Below are positions 1 through 10,589 of a stretch of DNA of 64,000 nt, piece after piece. Positions within the stretch are counted from its first letter, which is position 1. Each line of letters begins with the position of its first letter. The stretch covers positions 173,184,386 to 173,248,385 of the forward strand of contig JAUPFV010000001.1 of assembly GCA_036936605.1 (NCBI GenBank), read 5' to 3'. The position numbers were made by a program, and so were the translations under genes. The notes beneath the pieces were generated by a model that saw only the letters and a list, made by a program, of their open reading frames with translations, was not told the origin of the DNA and made no database searches. This stretch comes from Limnanthes douglasii subsp. nivea. Taxonomy: Eukaryota; Streptophyta; Magnoliopsida; Brassicales; Limnanthaceae.

Positions 1-720
1 GACCAACTGCAAATCAGATCGGATTCTAAGCACCTGAGCTCAACATATATGAGCTAGCTCCATGCCTCCAACTCCAAAGGGTGGTTCTTGTCTGATGCCT
101 TTGAAATGAAGTAGGAAAAAGTGAGACACCGTGTTAGGCATTAAACCTCTTTGATATTTATTGGGGGCACCATCTGGATCAATTCCCTAACTGAACCGTT
201 TCAATCCCATCTTGCCGATGATATAACCCATTAATTTACCGCTACGAACCCCGAAGGAGCATTTGACCGGATTAAACTTTAGATTAAATTATGTAGGACA
301 AAAAAATATTATTTAATACTTCCAACTATTTTCTCGACCGTTTGGTTTTGACGATCATATCGTCAATATATGCTTCCATGTGGTGTCCCAATTGATATTT
401 GAAGACGTGGTTGACCATGAGTTAATGTGTAGACTCTACATTCTTTAACCCGAAAGACATAACAGTGTAACAATGTAGCCCCCGCTCAGTCTGAAATAGT
501 GTCTACTTTTCATCTTTTGGGTGAAACCGAATATGATTATAGTCTGTGTATGCGTCCATGAACGATAAATACTCACAACCCGAAGCTGAGTTCACTAACT
601 GATAGATACAAGGTAATGGGGAGGCATGTTTAAGGCATGCTTTATTCAGGTCGTAAATTAACCCACATGCACCACTACCCTCTTTCTTTTTTACTATCAC
701 AAGGTTTGCTCCCAAACCGG
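1..720 (-). pseudogene. gypsy reverse transcriptase fragment (element 1)
   Basis: This would copy element RNA to DNA. The palm region is recognisable on the minus strand: a decayed DLNKA...PLP motif near 560-640, LSFMDAYTDYN near 540-570, and an intact catalytic YIDD in the peptide AYIDDMIVKT at about 335-375. The part from 503 to 715 is open, but it has an altered start and a frameshift before the YIDD segment, and stops follow. The connection domain continues decayed to base 1. RNase H and integrase lie outside the window. Confidence 0.8.
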
Positions 721-1099
721 ATACCAGACACGACGTATGTGTATAAATCTAAATTATCTACTTCATTGCTCATAACTCCTTTCTTTTCTATTAAGAATGA
801 TTATTGTTTATATTTAGCGGGTTTAAAGTATGTATCTATTGCTAGTTCATGGAAAATTACAAAGGGGTCTACCCCCGACACGTCACTAGCACTCGACGCA
901 AAAATATCCAAGTTTTTATGTAATAAACTTATCAAAGAACTTCTAAAAGTAGAATATAATGTGTTACATATTCAGAGGATGCGACCCTCAGCCACAAGAT
1001 CGTCATTTGTGTCTCCAAGAGTGTCATCTGGTCTTTTATTTTCCCTAGGGTCATCTATTGGGTCAGGCAAGGAGGTCATGTTGTTTGATTGGTTCCGCT

Positions 1100-1570
1100 C
1101 CCCCTCACTGGTTAGTTGCTATCGCAACGGTTTGGTACGGTCGACAGTCATTGCATAACAGGTTCTTGTGGTTCGTTGGCCCCCCCTTATGATACCGACC
1201 GAGTTTCCGACTGGATCCTTGATGCATTTGCTAAAAGTGCAAGAAGTATCCTCCATTTGATGAAACCATTTTCGTCCAATAATTCTGTGGTAAGAGCTTG
1301 AGGCTTCAGAAATCATAAACAATGTCTTAACTTCCTTCTTAGTATCCCCGTGGACCACTTTAACCATGAACTCAACATCGGAAACACATTGGAATGACTT
1401 CCTCTCATATCCTACCAAAGTGCATTGAGTAGATTCTATAGGCCGAAACCTCTAATATTTGATCATAGCTTGCTTTGAATAATATGTTGGTCGAGCTCCC
1501 CCTATCAACCAACACCCTGGTTACCATATCTCCTGCAAATGTCTAGGTTGGCAATCAAATCATCCTTGTG
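1100..1570 (-). pseudogene. gypsy retropepsin and linker (element 1)
   Basis: Aspartic protease region of element 1. On the minus strand near 1470-1530 the peptide RVLVDRGSSTNILF occurs. It matches the gypsy retropepsin active site, with the usual D(G/T/S) replaced by DR. It is followed by the typical linker ending in IIGRKWFHQME (1119-1418), where related elements have IIGRPWL. The catalytic Asp is present but the next residue is altered. Together with the broken frame this makes the enzyme inactive. Confidence 0.75.
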
Positions 1571-1689
1571 GGGGGTAACAATCTCTCGCAAATCATCGTT
1601 ATTGAAAGTGAGCTCGACTAATGGGTCATAGTAATTATGGTAAAAAGATCCCTCGACCGTGTACACTTCATGGTCAAACTTAGCCCTTC

Positions 1690-2572
1690 TTTTTATATTG
1701 TTGGTCATCGCCTGTCAAGGTTCCCTTGTAAGAAACCACTATTTCTTTCCTTTGTCAACCATATTGTCCTCCCAACGGGTCTCATTATTTTTAGGGCGAG
1801 TCTCCTCTTTCTTTTTATTCTAGAGATGATGCTTCTGTTGCTTAACTAATTTCATACGCTCGCCATTGTCGATTGGTCTTTTGGAACTCCTCCTTAAACT
1901 TCCAGCACTCATCCGTCGTATGGCTAGGGTTTCTCATAGTACAAGGGTTGAGATATCACGTCCTTCTCTTGTTTCTGTCATAGATGATCAGAATAGTCTT
2001 GGTTAATAGAGTAAACGTGTCATTGGATTCTCATTGGGTGCTAGTGGGTGATTACCTGCATCGCCCCGTTGCGTCAAGACCCTTCTTTTAGTCTCCTTTG
2101 TCGTAAGATCCTCTTTCTGAGTATGGTACGACTCGTTGACTGCTGCCTCCATCGACTACCCCATCGCATCTTAGCTATTACTGCGTGGAGGGCATCATTC
2201 ATCTCTGCCATCGTCACTTTGGCAGCGTGGTCCTTGCATTCATGGTCATGAACGACCCTTTGTTGTTGTTGTTGTTGCATTTTAGATCTCATGTTCTAAC
2301 CGATGAACCACAGAAGTAGCCATAGTGTTACTAGCCTAACAAATGGGCTCCACATGCTCTGTTGCACTGACAACCGTCAACATAGCGACTTCTGGGTGGA
2401 CTACCTCAACTTGTGCTTCAACGATATTCACATTCTGGTTTTCTTGATCGGCTACGCCCGAGAGAGGGATTTGTATCTTCTCGTCGATTTGATTTAGTAC
2501 TATCATTTGGTTTGTTAAGATAGTGTTTCTCTCGGAGGTGTCTCTTTTGGTCATGGATCTTATTACTACCAT
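1690..2572 (-). pseudogene. gypsy gag remnant (element 1)
   Basis: Nucleocapsid/capsid precursor remnant. The start codon at 2572 opens MVVIRSMTKRDTSERN, closely like the gag starts of element 3 (MVVTRSQIEIDNSKRN at 9033) and element 5 (MTRSEFDRD at 25074). A glutamine run from a GTT/AAC microsatellite lies near 2264-2280. At 1871-1950 the minus strand encodes a zinc-knuckle-like CTMRNPSHTTDEC segment followed by a KFKEEF helix. The capsid core between these is mostly missing, so the gene is internally deleted. Confidence 0.65.
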
Positions 2573-2611
2573 TCGTTCAAAGCTTGTGTGTGTATTTGTT
2601 TATTTTTTTTT

Positions 2612-2636
2612 CGATTTTCACATAGACAGTGGCAAA
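2612..2636 (-). other. putative primer-binding site (element 1)
   Basis: Read on the minus strand, TTGCCACTGTCTATGTGAAA follows an AT-rich LTR-like end. It resembles the common plant gypsy site TTGGCGCCGTCTGTGGGAA and the matching site of element 3 at 8976. This sets the 5' LTR boundary at about 2637. Support is by eye only. Confidence 0.55.
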
Positions 2637-2890
2637 AATCTCACAAATATATTTTAAGTAGTAAATTATTTATCCAAGAAGAAAAGATCCAGATTTTACT
2701 CGCTCATTATCGTATTTATACAATTTATTGCGTAATTTCTCTCTCCCACTAATATATAATTCCTCTATTTCAGACCGCAGACCTATACTTATAGCTATTA
2801 CTTCAGTCTTAGTCAGTTACGTTGGTTCCTCAGTTATAAGTTTCTTTTAATAACTCTTTACTCTCCTTAAAGCTCTTTATTGTGTGTTGA
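2637..2890 (-). repeat. probable 5' LTR, part (element 1)
   Basis: Gene-free AT-rich stretch upstream of the primer site on the minus strand. Its last part carries a segment like TTGGATAAATAATTTACTAC that resembles the end of the element 3 LTR. The outer end is not defined because the sequence runs into element 2 integrase at about 2.9 kb. No second LTR copy is in the window. Confidence 0.45.
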
Positions 2891-2949
2891 TCGTGATTGG
2901 GCCTTATTGGCATCGTGTAGAAGAAGAAGAGCGAGATTGGAGGTTCAAA

Positions 2950-3891
2950 TAGAAAGAATTCTTGGCTAAGGGAAAATTAATAGTTGACAAGAAGCTAACT
3001 CAATTTTAAGGTTTAAGACACATGAATATAAAGTTCTTAGGGAGATTTTATACAAAAAATATCTAAGGAGACCATTATTACTCTATTTAGGAATGAATAA
3101 TACTCAATTGATTTTGTCTGAGCTACATGATGGGAAGGTTCCGCTCATCGTGGATATAAAACTTTGACGAGGAGAGAACTAGTGGCATGGTATTATTAGC
3201 CCATATTAATGTTCGACACTAAAAGATTGGTCCAAAACTATGATACTTGTCAACGAGTTACCAACATAATACATGTGCCAGCGATACTATTGGATTTCAT
3301 TTTCGAGGCACTCTCATTTGATAGACGGTGGGTAGATTTGGTAAGACCCATGCCAATGGCTACCGGGGTACGTCAGAGCATCATTGTTGCCGTTGATTAT
3401 TATTTCGAAGTGGGAATAATCTAAGCCTCTATCTGGGACAAGATCAAATGATGTAATCAAGTTCATTTTATGTAATGTTTGTTGTAAGTTTGATGTTCCG
3501 AGGATCATCACTACTGATAACAAAGCACAGTTTAACAAAAAAAGTATGAAGGTTTTTTGCTCTTCGAGAGGCATCAAGTAGTTTTTCTTAACACCTTTTC
3601 ATCTTCATGAAAATGGATAAGTGGAGGTCACTAATAGAATATCCTAGATGGTTTAAATAAATATTTAGAGGGGGAAGATGTAAAATGCCTAATTATCTTC
3701 AAGAAGTATTATGGACTAATCGAACAACTCCTCGAACAACAACTCATGAATCACCAATTGATATGGTATATGAGATGGATCGAGTGAGTCCAGTGGAATC
3801 TATTCTTCCATCCTATAGGCTATTGAATTATTCTGAGGAAGGTAATGTCAAAGGAAGAAGGGCAGAACTTGACATGATTGAGGTAAAGTGA
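2950..3891 (+). pseudogene. gypsy integrase (element 2)
   Basis: Would insert element DNA into chromosomes. The pre-integrase linker shows EILYKKYLRRPLLLYLG near 3030-3090, as in gypsy linkers (LYKRSFLRPLLRCL). A zinc-finger remnant follows (YDTCQR near 3240), then the start of the catalytic core with VDLVRPMP where intact elements have VDLVGPLP, and IVAVDYYFE. The C-terminal part at 3685-3891 reads YLQEVLWTNRTTPRTTT, matching the family LPEVLWAYRTTPRTAT. Several stops and frameshifts lie between 3424 and 3685. There is no chromodomain, consistent with a non-chromovirus. Confidence 0.8.
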
Positions 3892-4230
3892 ACCAAAACG
3901 CATATGAATTCACTCAATTATAAAACCTTGATAAGAAGCATGTATGAAAATTTCTCGTTTATTAGTATATGAAACAAGGGGTATATTATTTGAAAATGGT
4001 GAATAAAATATTTTATTGCCATATATTAATTGTGCGGAAAATTGTAAAACAACTTTAGTGAGGATGTTCAATTGATAAATTTTTTATACTTAGTATATGT
4101 TTTCTAATCATTTATATACAAGCCAAACAAATTTGGAAATCAAATAAGGATTGATTATCCTTATAATGATAAGTTCGAGGTTGGATATCTAAATTTAAAA
4201 GACAAAGCAACGTTTCATCGTATTATTCGA
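3892..4230 (+). other. 3' untranslated stretch of element 2
   Basis: AT-rich sequence between the integrase end and the tandem repeats. I see no coding potential or RNA gene in it. By position it is the start of the element 3' untranslated region. Confidence 0.4.
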
Positions 4231-4545
4231 AGCGACTATTATTCAAAGTAACTACTATTTAAAGTGATAATTGATTTAAGGTGACTATTTTTTTGAAGTG
4301 ATACTTTACGAAGTGATTATAATACAAGGTGACTATTTTTTGAAGTGATATTTTACGAAGTGATTATTATCCAAGGTGACTATTTTTTGAAGTGATATTT
4401 TACGAATTGATTATTATCCAAGGTGACTATAATTCGAAGTGATATTTTACAAAGTGATTATTATCTAAGGTGGCTACTTTTTGGAGTGATACTTTATGAA
4501 GTGACTATTTTGTGAGGTTACTATGTTTCGAAGTGCCTGTGTTTA
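4230..4545 (+). repeat. 47-bp tandem repeat array (element 2 3' UTR)
   Basis: Imperfect head-to-tail repeats with a 47-bp period starting near 4263, 4310, 4357, 4404, 4451 and 4498. Each unit contains GAAGTGATTATTATCCAAGG and then a related half-unit TTTTTTGAAGTGATATTTTAC. So each unit is itself two diverged copies of a roughly 23-bp GAAGTGA motif. Element 4 has a different array built on GAAGTGC at the same place relative to integrase. Confidence 0.85.
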
Positions 4546-4756
4546 AAATTAGTATTCCATTGAGTTTTATTTTTTGGAGAAATTTTTTTGAAGTAACAAT
4601 GTAAGATGTGAAAAGATATAAGTGAAATAAAAGATAATATAGTATTTAAATATCCGATAAAAAATATTGTATGTGATGGCGCATACAATAAAGTTAGGTA
4701 GAAAACAAATAAAAAAAACACAGATTAAAATAAGGTGAATAAGATATTTTCTTCTC

Positions 4757-7103
4757 AATTCTCTTTATTATCCTTCGAAAAGCTGCTTGCCTTACTATTT
4801 GAAGAGTTTGCATATTCCGAATCCTTATTTCTCGACGAGTTCGAGCTATAAATTTCAGACTATTCTGATTCAACCGATGAGGTGTTTTTTATATGTACGG
4901 GGCATTGGTCTTTAAGAACCATGTACCAATAATACTTTAAGTTAAGATTCAAAAACTTATGATGCATATAAAGAACTAAAGATTTTCCTCATTTTCACGA
5001 TTCTTCAAAGTCTCGAGACAATCATTGGCACATTTGTTAACCATAACGATGATAACAACAGATTTATCTTTTTGAGCATGGATTTTGAATGTCTCCAAAT
5101 GTTTTAGGGTTTTATCTTTTCCTTCCTCGCTTTTTGATATAAAGTTTTAAAGGCTTCTTAGTTCATGTGTTCCTCTTACATTTTTTTGTGTGTTTTGCAA
5201 ACAACTCATTTTTTACCTGCATTATAACATGTTGAAACTGGGCCTTGTTTTCTTAAAAGATATGGATCTACTCAATATGATTGTTTTGAGCACTTTTAAC
5301 CCAAGGTTTGTTGGTAGATGCTTCTTTTCAAAGACAAATAACCTCTTTACCTAACATTTAGTATTGTTTCCAAACAACTTTGACTTAATTACCAAATTAT
5401 TTGACATATATTTCCAGAGTTTCCACTGATCAGGCCATGTTATAAATGATAAATCCCAATTCATCAGAGGAATAAAGTAGGAAGCTTGTTTCTTCGGAAT
5501 CAGTTGGGTCAGAGTTGTTCACATAATGAATTGGTGATTGATTTTATTTTGACAAGTTCTTGAATTTCATTGATATGTTCAACGATAGTTTCTTTTTGAT
5601 CAAGTTGAGGCTCATGTGAAAAAAATTAATGCTCGTAATTTTCTTCTTCATCTCCAACAAAGGCCGGTGTGGAAATGGGGGATGATACATTAGTAATCTC
5701 ATCAGGCACTGGTTCTTTGGGATTCTTGGCATTATGGGTCTTTTTTTCTTTGAAGCTAGTGTATTTTTTCTTTTTGAGGCTTTAAGAGTAGTAGCTTTTC
5801 TCTTGTTTCTCTTATTTGGGCTAGACTTCGATTTTGTTTTGTTTCCCTTCGAAGGTTCTCCCCCAAATTTCTTCTTCACTTTATGACTTGAAGCTCTACT
5901 CTTAGTAGAAAGGACAACCATACAGTCTAGGGAAGCCAGTATTTTTACAACATTCGAGGGTCTAGGAGGTTCCATCAGTTGTTCAGAAGTAATAGATGTT
6001 TCTTATGATATTCTCCATAGATATCTATGAACAAGGTTTAACGGGTCGAAACATTGGTAAAATTTGTTCACCCATTCTCGTTTCACCCGTTCACTAAGAT
6101 TTGAGAAGGTCTCTTCAACAACATTAGTATGTTTTTGGAAACGTTGAGGAGGTAAAAAATAAATTTTGACAAAAAAAATAACTTCTCAAAGGAATTTACT
6201 TAGATAAAATAATAATATTAAAAAATAGTAAAAAAGGAATTTTGACAAAAAAAAGAACTCATCCACTTTGTAAGCCTTGAGGAGGTCATCCACGTTTTTC
6301 AAAATGTTCCCCAATATAATAAAGTAGAAGGGTAGGCAATGATTTTTTGACACACCTATCTTGGCTATAAGCTTCTCAATGAGAAGCTTAATTTTTGGTA
6401 GTTTAGAGGCCATAATGCAAGAAAATTATGTGAACCACGAGTTGGGGCTGGCCTGGTTTGACTATATGTCGATCATTTCAAAGTATTCGACAATGATCGG
6501 GTCCAGTGGAAATCGAAGACCCCAATTCAAAATCTATAAATATAAAATCAACTCATCTGCTCCACATAATACAGGAGTTTCTATAATAATAAGAAGGCAG
6601 ATTGAAATAGAGTCAGGGATTCCCCATTATCTCCAAAGTTTAGGTGCATTAGATTCCGTGAAATACTCATATTGCACATTTCTCAGAGCAATAATGTACT
6701 CTGGGAGTACTTTGAAATTCTCACTTAGGTTTGCAACCAGTTCGATTGGGAGAGTAACAAATTGCTTTGATTTCTTTTTCTTTTCTTTTGTTTTCATTTT
6801 TGAAGCTTCACCTTGGGAGTTGGATGAAGGAGTGCCTTTAATGACATGTACTTCTGAATCATCAGTTGTTGTTGATTCTTGACTATTAACCTCATTAAAA
6901 GATTCATCTTGTAACCGGGATGTGCCTTTGGTGTACTTGTTCTTTCCTTTTTTCAAAGGAACCATATGTGATTCTTTAGTCATCAGAGTTGCTCCCTTCG
7001 AGGGAGGATTAGTTTTCATCTGTTTGGGTTTGACCTTTTCAATTTCTTCGATGGTGGAGAGCTTAGTTTAACAGTGAGAAGAAGGGGAGGAAACTTTCAT
7101 TTT
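4757..7103 (-). pseudogene. antisense ORF (aORF) of element 2, degenerate
   Basis: A broken gene on the strand opposite to integrase. The probable start at 7103 has a stop after about ten codons. The 7019-6627 segment is a basic, Ser/Lys/Thr-rich leader. The conserved core follows (about 6540-6240) with NWGLRFPLDP, IVEYF and then MASKLPKIKLL, FYF, DDLLKA. These align with element 4 and element 7 antisense genes. A linker near 5970 begins MEPPRPSN, where element 4 has MEPPNPL. A lysine-rich tract follows (5900-5740) and a Ser/Asn-rich tail ends near 4757. Function is unknown. Tat-lineage antisense ORFs are known, but I cannot search a database to name a domain. Confidence 0.65.
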
Positions 7104-7458
7104 CAATCTCTAGATTTTGGTAGATAAGAATTTATGAGGGAGAGAGAAGCATTTATATCAAGTGAATGAAAGACTTAATGAGTTTTTTGATGAGAAGTTG
7201 AAAATCCTCCTTATTTACATGGACGCGTCAATCTTCAAAAGTATAACAACTATATAATGGGACTATTATGGTTTCGAAACGTTTAAAATAAAACTAGTAC
7301 CTTTCATAAGTTTACAGGATTAATGGTGTTACTTCCGATGAGGGTTAGTTTGAGGAATACTTTAGGTTTAACGTTTACATTTATGAAATTCCGAAGTGGT
7401 CTCATTCGAAGACAAATTTTAGTCCCCCCCCCCCCTCAGAATTCTTGGCACGTACTAC

Positions 7459-7466
7459 GGGGCTAC
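7459..7466 (+). other. PPT-like end of element 2 (GGGGCTAC)
   Basis: Purine-rich GGGGCTAC directly before the inferred LTR start TAATAAG. Element 7 has AAAAAAGAGGCTAC directly before its proven 3' LTR start TGATGAG. The shared GGCTAC at the boundary is the reason for placing the element 2 LTR start at 7467. Confidence 0.5.
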
Positions 7467-7819
7467 TAATAAGCCTATAATTACTTGAACTAAAATAAAA
7501 AGTTTGGAAGGGTTAAAAGATCTACAAATAATATATAAGTAAGGCTTTATGTAGAGTAGAAACTTAAAAGACTAAAGATGTAACACTATTTAATAAATAT
7601 GTTTTTATTTTGCAATATAATGGGATGAAAAGCGAGTAAGTGAAATGTATGCGTGTTGCATGGAACTTGACACCCCTATAAGTAGGTGTATTTTATCTTA
7701 GAAAAATGGGATCCATCATAACTCTTTGACTTTAACACTTTTCACTTTGTCACTTAAGATTCTCTTTACACTTTCTCTCTAGCTATACAATTGACTACTC
7801 TAAGAATTATTCTATGCCA
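7467..7819 (+). repeat. putative 3' LTR (element 2)
   Basis: About 353 bp, close to the 370-bp LTRs of element 7. It starts TAATAAG (TGATAAG mutated) after a PPT-like GGGGCTAC. A TATA-like CCCCTATAAGTAGG lies about 200 bp in, and the end is placed at TATGCCA. No second copy exists in the window, so both ends are inferred from the element 7 pattern. Confidence 0.45.
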
Positions 7820-8254
7820 AATGTCATCTCTTCGCTTCCAATTATTATTGGAGCGATCAAATATAAATAATCAATTGCATATAACACACATTAATATTAT
7901 TCACTAATTTAAACATATATTTTAAATATAATCATATATTTTAGAACGCATCATAGGTCGCGGGTTATGTGTATCTCTTTTATAAACTAAATTCATGAGA
8001 TATTGATTTCTCAAATAATATATTTTGAATTATAGAGGAGGGGATAATTTAATTACTTACCAGATAAATCTCGCATAATGAAATATGTATTAATACGCTT
8101 TGAATGAGAGAAGGGATAAACAATCGTTCAGAAAATAATGACTAAGTGGTATGGTCCCACTTCAACATCATCATTATTAATATCTGCAAACGCTTCTGAA
8201 TCTCTTCGATATATATATAATCATTATGTTAGAAAAAAATAAAAACCATATTAT
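7820..8254. other. unassigned AT-rich spacer
   Basis: AT-rich sequence between the inferred end of element 2 and the LTR-like region of element 3. It contains short ATAT runs near 7870-7960 and 8208-8220. I see no ORF, RNA or repeat structure worth naming. Confidence 0.4.
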
Positions 8255-8975
8255 TGATCAGGCGGTTCTCATCGAGTTGATATTATCAGGCAAGGTTCAG
8301 CCAGATGGTATTAAAATTAAGGTTTAAACAATGCCAAACCAACGGGTCTTGACATTATATCAAGGTAACTCACATATATTGTATATACACCACACATAAC
8401 GGTTAAACCAATAACAAACCAAGGGAATTTTCCATGATACTAAAATGACCCGTAAATCAACATCTACATGTCAAATCTGATAGTCGATCAGAAACCCAGT
8501 AATGAGCGACCAACGATGCCCTGCAAGGAATGATCGAGCATATCTGATACGATAACCGACTGGAGACCGAGTTATAAGGCACCAACATTTCCCCACAAAT
8601 AATGACCAAAGCATAATCGAATAGAGGCCGCAAAGAGAACCGAACGCTAGTTGGATACATCTCCTACACGACGTCCAAAACGAGTAGAGACTATCTTAAA
8701 CTTCTGATGCGGTCATACTGAGGTCGACGTAAGAGTAGATATCGGTTATTGATGCCACAAGGCGTGAACATGATCAACGCATAACAAAGGATTGGAAATG
8801 ACCATAAATATAGGTCCACAACCGCATTACGTGAAATTATATATTTATTCATAGAGAGAAATTTTACTAGGAGATATATAAATAAGATCGCGAATGTAAA
8901 ATGAGCTACATTTTATTCCCTGATTAATAAAACTATTACTTGGAAAATATTCTATCAGATTTACCTTTATTAAAT
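8255..8975 (+). repeat. putative 5' LTR (element 3)
   Basis: Gene-free region immediately upstream of the primer-binding site. A possible TG start lies at 8255. The 3' third is AT-rich and ends just before TTGACATCGTCTGTGG. No partner LTR is present because the element is truncated, so the start is a guess. Small open stretches inside show no recognisable protein. Confidence 0.4.
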
Positions 8976-8998
8976 TTGACATCGTCTGTGGAAAATCG
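8976..8998 (+). other. putative primer-binding site (element 3)
   Basis: TTGACATCGTCTGTGGAAAA is a degraded form of the widespread plant gypsy primer site TTGGCGCCGTCTGTGGGAA. The gag start follows 35 bases downstream. Confidence 0.6.
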
Positions 8999-9032
8999 TA
9001 AAAAAACACACACAAGAACAAGTTTTTGAACC

Positions 9033-10539
9033 AATGGTAGTAACACGGTCTCAAATTGAAATAGACAATTCTAAGAGAAATAATATTATAGACAATTGAA
9101 GGACTGTGATGGATCAGGTCGATGTGCAAGATCATGTACCTCCTAGCGGTGTCGTTAATCTGGACAATCAGAACACCAACATCGTTAAAGCGTAATCTAA
9201 GGAGAGTTAGCCCCCGCCCGTAACCGGCTGGAAGATCGCCCCATTGGTGACGGTAGTGTAGCAGAGCATATCAAGCTTGATGCAACATTCGACAACCCCA
9301 TGGCCACGTCCATAGTCCATCAATTGGGGTATAAGATAAGGAAACTGCAGCAAGAACAACAACGGATCTCCCACGACTAGGAGGTCAAAGAGCAAACATC
9401 AAAAGTAACCATGGAAGAAGTTTATGATGCCCTCCACGTGTTGACAGAAAGGTACAAGGGAACAACTACGGGAAGCAGCACTAATGGATCGAATTCATTC
9501 GAGGAAATCAAGGATACTGATCTTCAAAGCGTGAAGGAGCAATGCTTGAATGGAGAAGTGTGAGCAGAGGAAAAAAAACGATCCAAAGAACGATGCTTCA
9601 ACAAAGAAGTGTGAGCAGAGGCTCCTAAGAAGGCTGGAGAGAATGAAAACTTGCAATATGATCAAGTCCGCCCAACAATGGTTGCCTACATACTCAAATA
9701 ATCTCTTTCTGTGGAAAAGATCCTCGAAGACAAACTCAGCCACAAGTTCAATCCATTCTAAATGGAAGCATGTGGTGACACATGAGACCCAAAAAGACAT
9801 TTGAAACAATTTAGGAATATGATGATAACTTTCAATCCGGATGATGTCATGCTCTGCAGAGCCCTTTCCATGACCCTTAAAGGTAATTCCATAGATTGGT
9901 TTAGTAGTTTTCTTAAATGATCTAATTATGATTTCACAGCCTTGTGGGGTGCCTTTATAGGAAGATTTATTGGCAGCAGAGAAACCCGACGTGAAAGTGA
10001 CTTTATTATGGAACTTTACCAAAGGAGAAGTACGACGTTGAATAGCTACCTCAAGCGTTTTGTTCATACCATGAATGATTTAGCATATTTGAAGGGATAT
10101 ATGACGGTCATCCCTCAAGAGAGGCCTCGATCGAAGGGGGGAGTTGGATGCGGATCTAGTCCGCTTCGTAGTGAATAAAATAAGGGACCTCATAACCCGA
10201 GCAGACCAATTCATTCGTGTTGACGATGCAAAGAAATGGGACTCACTAGATATAATCATGCGAGACACTACGGGGGGATCATACAACAAAATGATAATGG
10301 AGGAAACTCCTTGCAGTGAGGTTGTCCGTGGCACCAGGATCCATAAATCGATGTACTACGAAAACCCAACTCGGCGGTTTACTCCACTTATTAGGACGAT
10401 CTTTGTCATATACGATCAGACAAAGGGATGGACAAGGTATTTACCCTCTCACACTATAAGTGCTCTCGTCCAAAAGATGATATGGGACGCCGAGAAAACA
10501 GAAAGGTGGGGATGCCTTAACTTTAAAGATGCCGACTAG
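9033..10539 (+). pseudogene. gypsy gag (element 3)
   Basis: Capsid/nucleocapsid precursor. The start at 9033 reads MVVTRSQIEIDNSKRN, as in element 1, with a stop soon after. The capsid core at 9790-10110 is clear on the plus strand in pieces: HLKQFRNMMITFNPDD, MLCRALSMTLKGNSIDWFSS, ALWGAFIGRFIGSRE, then a YLKRFVHTMNDL helix. The 10144-10539 segment continues with LITRADQFIRVDDAKKWDS and YDQTKGWTRYLP, both shared with element 5. The zinc knuckle seen in element 5 is missing here. Several frameshifts and stops break it. Confidence 0.8.
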
Positions 10540-10589
10540 TCCGGGGTCATTACACTGCATGAGGATGCCTTAATGATTAATTTATACAT

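Larger units (their letters stand above)
1..2890 (-). mobile_element. Ty3/gypsy (Tat-like) element 1, 5' half, degenerate
   Basis: A minus-strand LTR retrotransposon fragment. Reading from 2890 down to 1 it holds a probable 5' LTR, a primer-binding site, gag remnants, a retropepsin region and reverse transcriptase, and it runs off the window edge. The order LTR-PBS-gag-PR-RT is seen directly. Placement in the Tat-like group is inferred from similarity of its gag start, protease and RT to element 5, which has the second RNase H region typical of Tat elements. Every domain is broken by stops or frameshifts, so the copy is dead. It meets the plus-strand element 2 at about 2.9 kb. Confidence 0.8.
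2900..7819 (+). mobile_element. Ty3/gypsy Tat-like element 2, 3' half with antisense ORF
   Basis: Plus-strand 3' half of an LTR retrotransposon. In order it holds the end of the RNase H-integrase linker and a decayed integrase (2900-3891), an untranslated stretch, 47-bp tandem repeats (about 4260-4545), a long gene on the opposite strand (4757-7103), a PPT-like GGGGCTAC and a 3' LTR (7467-7819). Integrase, repeats, antisense ORF, LTR is the layout described for Tat-lineage elements such as Retand. The same order recurs here in elements 4, 5 and 7. Its 5' half is missing, replaced by the oppositely oriented element 1. Confidence 0.75.

Noticed and set aside
637..1158. 173-codon plus-strand ORF as a host gene
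   Set aside because: The minus strand here carries gypsy RT and linker motifs of element 1; the plus-strand translation has no recognisable domain.
4230..4545. CRISPR-like array of regular repeats
   Set aside because: The units are head-to-tail with no unique spacers, and the setting is a plant retrotransposon 3' UTR. It is a simple tandem repeat.
7424..7435. Poly-C run as a polypurine tract
   Set aside because: The run is pyrimidine on the element 2 sense strand and lies 30 bases from the LTR start, so it cannot prime plus-strand synthesis there.
9550..9804. Charged 84-codon plus-strand ORF as a separate gene
   Set aside because: It is part of the degenerate gag leader of element 3; capsid motifs continue directly after it in shifted frames.
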